A stretch of 5,776 nt of DNA from Bacteroidetes bacterium UBA6491 (GTDB lineage: Bacteria; Bacteroidota; Bacteroidia; NS11-12g; UBA9320), in NCBI GenBank assembly GCA_002436505.1, contig DJML01000022.1, positions 2,870-8,645 on the forward strand, in the 5' to 3' direction. Positions 1-5,776 of the stretch are shown piece after piece. A program made the position numbers and the translations under genes. Under the pieces are notes generated by a model. That model did no database searches and was not told the origin of the DNA. It worked only from the letters and a program-made list of their open reading frames with translations. The first letter of the stretch is position 1. Each line of letters begins with the position of its first letter.

Positions 1-1
1 T

Positions 2-3000
2 GCTCCGGGCTGTACCACTGATACTAAGGCCAATAAGAACGTTGGACTGAATTGTAACTATACCCTGGATTCATTACCGGTTCACTGGTACACTCCCTGG
101 GATCAGATATATTATTCTAATAACAGAGGACAATTCTTTAGAAATCCTGCCCCAAAAACACTCTTCAGCAGAAACGCAAGAAGGTGCTGGGTTGTGCAGG
201 TATTCCCTGATAGCATGGTATATATACCTGCAAGGTTAACCATGGGCTTCCCGTCTTCATTGACTAATGAAGTGATGACGGACAGTTTCCTCGTGACACA
301 ATTTGATAAGTTTAGAACGGATCTTTTCACAGAGAACTTCGGAACACCTCCGGATACTTTGTTGCAGGTGAATGAACTGGATACAATATATATCTATGTT
401 CCTGCAGGAAGTACAGTTGTGAATAAGGATGGTGCTACTGGAGATATTTTTGACATGAATGTGATCCCTACAGTTGGGGTGGATTCAGCAGTAGGCCCTG
501 GATATTTCAGGATAGTAGGAAAATTAGGCGGATCACCACTGGAGTTGAGTACCGGAACGTCCTTTGATGTTATGCATGGTGATGCAGAAATAATTTATGA
601 TCCGATTGATTGCTTTAATGGCGCAGTTATAAGTACAATGACCAAGCACGATCAGGATTTCACATTGAAAAGCGGTGATACCGTTTATGTGAAAGACCTG
701 AATTCTGGTGTTGTTACAATGGAAGTTGGACCTAAGAAACTGAGGATCGAGAAAGACAATCAGTTCGAACTTGGCAACAATACTGAGCTTTGTCCTGTGT
801 TCTGGTCAGAAACCGAAGCTGATAACACAACCTTTGCATCGGTTTCAACCTTTGAAAAAGATACAGTGATCAATGGAATCGATACCTTTATATTGAAGAA
901 AGAAGTAGTAATTGATTCAGCTTATCACAGAAGCTACTTCTATAATAACGTGGCTCAGTGTAATACGGTAACACTTTATCATATAGATACTGTACATCCT
1001 TTCCGTTGCGAAAGTACAAGCGTTATCTCTCTGGCTTTGTTGCCACCAAATGCAGCTAAATTAAGACGAGATCCTTCGAATGAATGTGTTGTTGTACCTG
1101 GTGAGCCATTGGATGCATCCAAGTACTTCAGATTCAGGATCAATGAAACAAAACCGGGTTGTACACAACAGTGGTTTGAGTTCAACTTTGATACACTGGC
1201 ATGTGATACTTGTTGGGTGCCATTCAACAGCGGCGGTATACTGGCGCCGGAACCTCCCGGAACACCACTGCCGTTTGTGTTGCCTTACTCTTTAACCGGA
1301 GCGAAAGGAACGCGCTTTATCAAGGCTTATACGCCTAATGAGGTTAAAATACCTGGTAAAGATCGTCCGGGCGGATGGTTCACTGTTGGTCTGATCGTTG
1401 CGAACGGACCTCCCCAAACAAACTCTCAGGGACAGGCTATTGCACCTGAATGCTCAGATACAGTTTACTACAGAAACTTCTTTAGCATTCTGTTCCTGGA
1501 TCCAAGGTTTGATATTATCCTTCCAAGAGGAAGTGCACCTAAGAACATGTGTGTAGGAGATACAGGATATTTGAGAATAATTGACCCGATCCAACAGGAG
1601 ATATCAAGATTCTCTCTTTACTGGAGTGTCGATGACGGAACAGACGTGAACCTTGAATTCAAGCAAGGTGTGTACGATGAGATATTCCATTATATGAAGC
1701 CATATGCCGGACCTGTTGCCGGAAGAAATGACGCAAATATCGTTTGGGATCCAAGCAAGCAATGGCTGCACACATTCGTACAGAGGAAGACACAATCTTA
1801 TAAAAAGAATACAACGACAAATAAGATCGTCAGATATGATATCGAAGATACCTTAGTCTCAAGACTTTACAGGAAGTGGGAAACAAGAGTGGACGTTAGT
1901 GCACTTGATGAAGAGATCCCTAAAGCATTTGAGCAGTTAGGTCTTGACGTCTATAAGATCGATGAAGCGGATATTCCATTGTATCTTGGTGATGGCACCT
2001 TCGGTTGTCTGGATACTACAGGTATTGGTGATCTGTTTAAATTCTACTTCGCTCCTATTGAGAAGGGCGTAGTGAATCACGGACCTTACAAGTATCAGTT
2101 CACTGATTCAATTGTTACTATTAATTCATCAAATGACACAATTGTAACCTACACTGACTCAACCATTATTGAACATGTGTTGCACTTCAGAGATACATCA
2201 CTGATCGGATACGACACCGTTGCGTCTCCACTTGCATTCCAGTCAATTTACCGTGGCGACACATTGAATTATAAGAAAGGTGATCCTATCGTTGATGTAT
2301 ATCCGCTTAACTTCAAATATCCTGTGCTGATCCCTGATCCTTGTGATCCGGATCCGAGTCTGTCGACACTGGGATGGGAAGATGTTCGTGGCGTAGTACA
2401 CATGTATTCCGCTGTCGAAAATCTCCGTGGATGTCAGTCCGCTGTATCCCAGGATATTATCGTCGGATTCTTTAATCAGAATATAATAGCCGAAGAGGCC
2501 GTATGTAAAGGATCACCGCACAGAATAATCGATAGTATCAGGTACTTTACCAATGACGATATTAATTATCCTTTAACTTATCCGATTCTGCCTATCGCTT
2601 ATTGGGAAGACCCTGCACGTTATGCGATCAAGGAATTGAAATATGTGGATTGGGATGCTGATGATTCAGTGATAGATTACGAAACATCGATCCAGTTCAG
2701 CCATGTATATGACTTCCCTGGAACATACACCATCAACTATGCGATGATGGACAGTAACAAGTGTGTTGATACAATTCAACTTACAGCTTATGTGACCGGT
2801 ATCGCTCCGAACTTTGAAACAAGTCTTCAACAGTTAGGATGCCAGAATATTATTACATTCTTTGATTCTACCGTTGTATTTGATCCATGTAGGGGTCGTG
2901 ATACTTGTCCTGATCCTGGTTATGACCCATGTGATAGTGTAGTATACTACGAGTGGGACTTTGGAGACGGTTCAAGAACAAGTTTCTTCGAGAATCCTTC

Positions 3001-4255
3001 ACATGAATACACTTCTAACGGTTGGTTTACAGTTAAATTGATCGTCAGGTCTCTCCTTGGATGTCTGGACTCGGTTGAGAAACAAATATTCATACCTGGA
3101 CCTCAGCCAGAGTTTGTGATCAATAACAGCCCATGGGGTGAAGACTCGATCATCATCTGTGTCGGTGGATCTGTAGATCTTACCAATACAAGTAAAGAAC
3201 CAATGGACGATCCTTCATGGATCATGCGTTGGGGTGATGGTAACATATCAAGTACTTCAGACGTCAATACATTGCTGACGCACGTTTATGACTCCGTTGG
3301 TACATTCTACCTCTACCTGTACATGAATGACAATGTTCCTGGTGTTCCGACCCCATGTGACGGATTATTCCCTGATACAAGTACAAGAGACGGTAAAATC
3401 CCTCGTGAGATCAAAGTTATTGTTATGCCAATAACTCCTGCGGAATTCATTCCAGATGACACCACAGTTTGTCCGAATGAGCCGATCATCTTTACCAATA
3501 AATCGGATGATATTTATACCAGGCTGGTGTGGTCATTCGGAGATGGTGACACCATCACACGAGTGATTGCAACTGACGGCGATACCATCATTCATACATA
3601 TCCTAATCCAGGCACGTACAAAGTGACGCTTGAGCCGGATTATGATCTGCCTCCAGGTGATTTCGGACCGAAGTGTCTTGATATCGACACCGGAACAGTA
3701 AATGTAACTGAAGTGGTAGCGAAGTTTGAGATCGATTCTACTGAATCTCCATATTTCTGCTTCATCGATTCTTCCCTGAATGCAGTGAAGTGGTCATGGA
3801 CAATACAGGATGAGGATGGAGAGCACTTCTCAGACAAGCAAAATCCATGCTACGACTGGGGTGAAAGGATCGGAAGCTGGGAAGTATGTCTTGCTGTAGA
3901 AAATAGCGACGGTTGTACAGATACCATCTGTAAAATGGTTCAGAATATTTTCCGCACAGAGATTATTCCTTACAACGTATTCACTCCGGATGGAGATGAT
4001 GAAATGAACAGGAAGTTCATTGTAGACGTGGAAAGTCATGAAGAGTATGAGATCAAGATCTATAACCGTTGGGGTGAAAAGGTCTTCGAAAGCACAAATC
4101 CTGATGATCCATGGGATGGTACGGTAATGAACGGTGGTACATTGTGCCCAGCAGGAACGTACTATTACATCATCAATTACAAATTACGTGGCCGTGAATT
4201 CAACGATGGCAGAGAGCCAATTGAGGGAGCGGTAACCCTTATCAGAGGAAAATAG
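2..4255 (+). CDS. Giant secreted PKD-repeat surface protein with T9SS type B (gliding motility-associated) C-terminal domain, 5' partial
   Basis: The frame is open from the left edge to TAG at 4253-4255 (1417 residues visible; residue 1 is at base 2). A GTG at 194 is not a convincing start, because 64 in-frame codons of similar composition precede it and no signal peptide follows it; the true start is upstream. Seen: PKD-like modules with glycine/aspartate turns at residues 883-889 (DWDADDS), 986-990 (DFGDG), 1076-1080 (RWGDG) and 1178-1183 (SFGDGD), degenerate ones near 391 and 540, and a last one near 1264. Residues about 1318-1417 match the gliding motility-associated C-terminal domain: NVFTPDGDDEMN at 1325, NRWGE at 1355, WDG at 1371, CPAGTYYY at 1382. 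Known of the family: this domain directs export by the type IX secretion system, usually with a PorP/SprF-like partner, and PKD modules act as spacers or adhesion modules on the cell surface. Inference: an adhesin or matrix/motility-related surface protein; no catalytic domain is recognised. A terminator follows directly, so it ends its transcription unit. Confidence 0.93.
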   Translation, partial: APGCTTDTKANKNVGLNCNYTLDSLPVHWYTPWDQIYYSNNRGQFFRNPAPKTLFSRNARRCWVVQVFPDSMVYIPARLTMGFPSSLTNEVMTDSFLVTQFDKFRTDLFTENFGTPPDTLLQVNELDTIYIYVPAGSTVVNKDGATGDIFDMNVIPTVGVDSAVGPGYFRIVGKLGGSPLELSTGTSFDVMHGDAEIIYDPIDCFNGAVISTMTKHDQDFTLKSGDTVYVKDLNSGVVTMEVGPKKLRIEKDNQFELGNNTELCPVFWSETEADNTTFASVSTFEKDTVINGIDTFILKKEVVIDSAYHRSYFYNNVAQCNTVTLYHIDTVHPFRCESTSVISLALLPPNAAKLRRDPSNECVVVPGEPLDASKYFRFRINETKPGCTQQWFEFNFDTLACDTCWVPFNSGGILAPEPPGTPLPFVLPYSLTGAKGTRFIKAYTPNEVKIPGKDRPGGWFTVGLIVANGPPQTNSQGQAIAPECSDTVYYRNFFSILFLDPRFDIILPRGSAPKNMCVGDTGYLRIIDPIQQEISRFSLYWSVDDGTDVNLEFKQGVYDEIFHYMKPYAGPVAGRNDANIVWDPSKQWLHTFVQRKTQSYKKNTTTNKIVRYDIEDTLVSRLYRKWETRVDVSALDEEIPKAFEQLGLDVYKIDEADIPLYLGDGTFGCLDTTGIGDLFKFYFAPIEKGVVNHGPYKYQFTDSIVTINSSNDTIVTYTDSTIIEHVLHFRDTSLIGYDTVASPLAFQSIYRGDTLNYKKGDPIVDVYPLNFKYPVLIPDPCDPDPSLSTLGWEDVRGVVHMYSAVENLRGCQSAVSQDIIVGFFNQNIIAEEAVCKGSPHRIIDSIRYFTNDDINYPLTYPILPIAYWEDPARYAIKELKYVDWDADDSVIDYETSIQFSHVYDFPGTYTINYAMMDSNKCVDTIQLTAYVTGIAPNFETSLQQLGCQNIITFFDSTVVFDPCRGRDTCPDPGYDPCDSVVYYEWDFGDGSRTSFFENPSHEYTSNGWFTVKLIVRSLLGCLDSVEKQIFIPGPQPEFVINNSPWGEDSIIICVGGSVDLTNTSKEPMDDPSWIMRWGDGNISSTSDVNTLLTHVYDSVGTFYLYLYMNDNVPGVPTPCDGLFPDTSTRDGKIPREIKVIVMPITPAEFIPDDTTVCPNEPIIFTNKSDDIYTRLVWSFGDGDTITRVIATDGDTIIHTYPNPGTYKVTLEPDYDLPPGDFGPKCLDIDTGTVNVTEVVAKFEIDSTESPYFCFIDSSLNAVKWSWTIQDEDGEHFSDKQNPCYDWGERIGSWEVCLAVENSDGCTDTICKMVQNIFRTEIIPYNVFTPDGDDEMNRKFIVDVESHEEYEIKIYNRWGEKVFESTNPDDPWDGTVMNGGTLCPAGTYYYIINYKLRGREFNDGREPIEGAVTLIRGK
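2504..3940 (+). other. Tandem PKD/Ig-like module array (within the giant surface protein)
   Basis: About five consecutive beta-sandwich-type units can be delimited by recurring marks: an opening cysteine (residues 835, 947, 1053, 1157, 1253), a W/F-x-x-GDG-like turn, a G-x-F/Y-x-V-type strand, and a closing cysteine, usually followed by an acidic residue (921, 1021, 1119, 1225, 1305). The second unit (DFGDG at 986, then HEYTSNGWFTVKLIV) is the most canonical PKD sequence. The last unit has lost the GDG turn (WSWTIQDEDGEH). The boundaries are by eye and approximate. Confidence 0.8.
3953..4252 (+). other. Type B T9SS C-terminal sorting domain (CHU_C / gliding motility-associated domain)
   Basis: This is the last 100 or so residues of the giant protein. 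The sequence shows the family hallmarks in order: NVFTPDGDDEMN, then a beta strand ending in YNRWGEKVFES, then the PWDG turn, then LCPAGTYYYIINY, and a short final strand AVTLIRG ending at the stop. In characterised relatives such as SprB of Flavobacterium johnsoniae this domain is the export and surface-anchoring signal for the type IX secretion system, needing an SprF/PorP-like protein. No such partner gene lies in the window; upstream sequence is not visible. Confidence 0.93.
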
Positions 4256-4273
4256 ACTAAAACAATAAATTAG

Positions 4274-4307
4274 AAAAAGGCTGCTCCAAATGGAGTGGCC
4301 TTTTTTT
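4274..4307 (+). terminator. Intrinsic (rho-independent) terminator of the surface-protein gene
   Basis: The inverted repeat pairs 4274-4287 (AAAAAGGCTGCTCC) with 4292-4305 (GGAGTGGCCTTTTT) around the four-base loop AAAT. The two TG/TG positions form G-U wobble pairs, so the stem is unbroken over 14 pairs. A run of seven T (4301-4307) follows. It begins 18 bases after the TAG stop. The A-tract on the left side means it could also work leftwards, but no minus-strand gene is seen to use it. Confidence 0.9.
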
Positions 4308-4308
4308 A

Positions 4309-4339
4309 TTGGATATAGGCCTCCCTGAACCTATGTTTG
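4309..4339 (+). promoter_or_regulatory. Bacteroidota-type promoter for the methionine synthase gene (TTG - 20 bp - TATGTTTG)
   Basis: A TTG at 4309-4311 is followed after 20 bases by TATGTTTG at 4332-4339, which fits the Bacteroidota housekeeping consensus (-33 TTG, -7 TAnnTTTG, spacing about 19-20). It sits between the terminator and the next gene. Transcription would start around 4344-4347, giving a leader of about 50 bases before the proposed TTG start. The leader is too short for a cobalamin riboswitch, and none of that element's conserved boxes is seen. Confidence 0.65.
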
Positions 4340-4377
4340 CATCCGGCTAACATTGCCAAATAACTAGTTTCACCTGT

Positions 4378-4385
4378 TATCTTTG
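4378..4385 (+). promoter_or_regulatory. Possible second -7 element (TATCTTTG) close to the methionine synthase start
   Basis: TATCTTTG matches TAnnTTTG exactly. The nearest upstream TTG (4353-4355) is 22 bases away, slightly longer than ideal. If used, transcription would begin around 4390-4392 and the transcript would be almost leaderless relative to the TTG start at 4394. It overlaps the GAAGG ribosome-binding candidate by one base, so it may be a chance match. Confidence 0.25.
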
Positions 4386-4389
4386 AAGG
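4385..4389 (+). promoter_or_regulatory. Shine-Dalgarno-like GAAGG supporting the TTG start
   Basis: GAAGG lies four bases before the TTG at 4394-4396. The spacing is a little short, and Bacteroidota often do not depend on strong Shine-Dalgarno pairing, so the site supports the start choice only modestly. The rarer alternative start ATT at 4403 would leave a 13-base gap. Confidence 0.4.
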
Positions 4390-4393
4390 CAAT

Positions 4394-5776
4394 TTGAAAT
4401 CAATTAAAGCATACCTTCGATTAAGCGGCCTTGAACCGCTTACACTTACTCCTGATACGAACTTCATTAATATCGGAGAACGAACCAATGTTTCTGGGTC
4501 AAGGAAGTTTGCCAGACTTATCAAAGAGGAAAAATATGAGGAGGCTCTGGATGTTGCCAGACAGCAAGTTGAAAATGGTGCCCAGATCATAGATGTGAAC
4601 ATGGATGAAGGATTGCTGAACGGAGTTGAGGCAATGACAAGATTCCTAAACCTTATCGCTTCTGAGCCGGACATATCCAGGGTGCCCGTTATGATCGATT
4701 CATCGAAATGGGAGATCATTGAGGCCGGTTTGAAATGTGTACAGGGGAAAGCGATCGTAAACTCGATCAGTTTAAAGGATGGTGAGGATGTTTTTATTGA
4801 ACGTGCAGGAAAGGTCAGAATGTATGGAGCTGCAGTTGTTGTAATGGCATTTGACGAAAAAGGACAGGCTGATGATCTTGAACGTCGTAAAGAAATATGC
4901 CAAAGGAGCTATGATATACTGGTAAACCAGGTAGGTTTCCCTCCTCAGGATATAATCTTTGACCCCAATATATTAACTGTAGCTACAGGAATCGAGGAGC
5001 ATAATAATTATGCCATCGATTTTATTGAGGCAACTAAATGGATCAAAGAGAATCTTCCGGGAGCTAAAGTCAGCGGAGGTGTTAGCAATATTTCATTTTC
5101 TTTCCGGGGCAACGATATTATTCGGGAAGCAATGCACTCAGCATTTCTTTACCATGCCATTAAAGCGGGCATGGATATGGGAATTGTAAATGCCGGAATG
5201 ATCGAAGTGTATGAAGCGATCCCAAAGGACCTGTTGGAGCATGTTGAAGATGTTATTTTGAACCGTCGGCCCGATGCTACGGAAAGATTGCTGTCATTTT
5301 CAGAAAATATAAAAGGAGAAGGGAAAAAGACTGTGGTTGATCTTGCATGGCGCGATGCCCCCGTTGAAGATCGCCTTTCACATTCTTTGGTCAAAGGCAT
5401 CACCGAGTTCATTGAAACAGATACTGAAGAAGCCAGATTAAAATACCAAAGCCCTTTGAAAGTGATCGAAGGTCCACTCATGAAAGGGATGGATATCGTT
5501 GGTGATCTTTTTGGCTCAGGAAAAATGTTTCTGCCACAGGTGGTGAAAAGTGCCAGGGTGATGAAGAAATCAGTTGCCTGGTTGTTGCCATACCTGGAAG
5601 CTGAAAAAAAGAATGGCAGTAAAAAAGGGGTGGTCCTGCTCGCTACTGTAAAAGGCGATGTTCATGACATAGGCAAGAACATTGTCGGCGTTGTTCTTGC
5701 CTGCAATAACTATGAAATTGTCGATATGGGGGTAATGGTTCCGCCTCAAAAGATCCTTGATAAGGCCATTGAAATA
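4394..5776 (+). CDS. metH: Cobalamin-dependent methionine synthase lacking the homocysteine domain (split MetH, large part), 3' partial
   Basis: It transfers methyl from methyltetrahydrofolate through cobalamin towards homocysteine; cytoplasmic. Seen, numbering from TTG 4394: the pterin-binding domain at about 8-295 (RLSGLEPL at 9, GERTNVSGS at 28, VNSIS at 122, VVVMAFDEKGQAD at 148, IIFDPN at 187, SGGVSNISFSFRG at 227); the cobalamin cap helices at about 325-405 (GDLFGSGKMFLP at 370); and the start of the cobalamin-binding domain with DVHDIGKN at 422-429, where H424 fits the lower axial ligand (E. coli H759). F373 and L380 align with the E. coli cap residues F708 and L715. This alignment (offset about 335) shows that the zinc/homocysteine domain is absent; an in-frame TAA at 4361 and a terminator rule out its presence upstream in this frame. 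About 430 residues (rest of the B12 domain, activation domain) should follow outside the window. No ATG or GTG exists between 4361 and the first conserved motif, so TTG 4394 (MKSIKAYLRLSG) is preferred. Family identity is very secure; the start is moderate. Confidence 0.92.
   Translation, partial: MKSIKAYLRLSGLEPLTLTPDTNFINIGERTNVSGSRKFARLIKEEKYEEALDVARQQVENGAQIIDVNMDEGLLNGVEAMTRFLNLIASEPDISRVPVMIDSSKWEIIEAGLKCVQGKAIVNSISLKDGEDVFIERAGKVRMYGAAVVVMAFDEKGQADDLERRKEICQRSYDILVNQVGFPPQDIIFDPNILTVATGIEEHNNYAIDFIEATKWIKENLPGAKVSGGVSNISFSFRGNDIIREAMHSAFLYHAIKAGMDMGIVNAGMIEVYEAIPKDLLEHVEDVILNRRPDATERLLSFSENIKGEGKKTVVDLAWRDAPVEDRLSHSLVKGITEFIETDTEEARLKYQSPLKVIEGPLMKGMDIVGDLFGSGKMFLPQVVKSARVMKKSVAWLLPYLEAEKKNGSKKGVVLLATVKGDVHDIGKNIVGVVLACNNYEIVDMGVMVPPQKILDKAIEI

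Noticed and set aside
979..1295. Overlapping small open frames on both strands inside the surface-protein gene
   Set aside because: The long + frame shows continuous PKD-like protein sequence here; the small frames have no supporting motif or start signal.
4333..4350. ATG at 4333 as a start for metH
   Set aside because: It is in a different frame and meets a TAA after five codons; it lies within the proposed -7 element.
4308..4393. Possible cobalamin or SAM riboswitch upstream of metH
   Set aside because: The leader is only about 50-85 bases, and I cannot find the cobalamin-riboswitch boxes or a convincing SAM-II pseudoknot. A covariance-model scan would settle it.
4306..4719. Minus-strand open frame of 137 codons overlapping the terminator and the start of metH
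   Set aside because: It is antisense to strongly conserved pterin-domain codons of metH and has no recognisable motif; it is a shadow of the real gene.
5149..5481. Minus-strand open frame of 110 codons
   Set aside because: It lies entirely opposite conserved metH sequence; its Ser-rich, low-complexity translation looks like a reverse-strand shadow.
1..5776. CRISPR array, tRNA/rRNA genes, insertion sequence, toxin-antitoxin or phage-defence genes
   Set aside because: No spaced direct repeats, cloverleaf-like segments, transposase motifs or terminal inverted repeats were seen; almost all of the window is accounted for by two coding regions.

Overview
The window looks like a piece of a Bacteroidota chromosome (roughly Cytophaga/Flavobacterium/Sphingobacterium-like; genus not resolvable by eye). 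Three things point there: a very large extracellular PKD-repeat protein ending in a gliding-motility-type (type IX secretion, type B) C-terminal domain, a promoter of the TTG...TAnnTTTG form typical of this phylum, and a methionine synthase that lacks the homocysteine domain, as in the split MetH of many Flavobacteriia.

Layout. Positions 2-4255 (+) are one uninterrupted reading frame, open at the left edge: 1417 codons of a giant secreted surface protein whose start and signal peptide lie outside the window. It is built of PKD/Ig-like modules (degenerate in the N-terminal part, canonical towards the C-terminus) followed by the C-terminal sorting domain. Positions 4256-4393 form a compact intergenic region holding an intrinsic terminator (4274-4307), a Bacteroidota-type promoter (4309-4339) and a ribosome-binding-like GAAGG. 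From about 4394 to the right edge (+) runs the first 461 codons of a cobalamin-dependent methionine synthase that starts at the pterin (methyltetrahydrofolate) domain, continues through the cobalamin cap, and is cut off inside the cobalamin-binding domain just after the axial-histidine motif.

The two genes are functionally unrelated and are separated by a terminator and a new promoter, so they are independent transcription units. No RNA gene, CRISPR array, insertion sequence or integration site is visible. The points most worth a second look are the methionine synthase without an adjacent homocysteine domain and without an ATG/GTG start, a roughly 245-residue unrecognised segment that seems inserted into one PKD module of the giant protein, and the regular cysteine pairing of the PKD array. 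I do not see evidence for a wholly new multi-gene system here.
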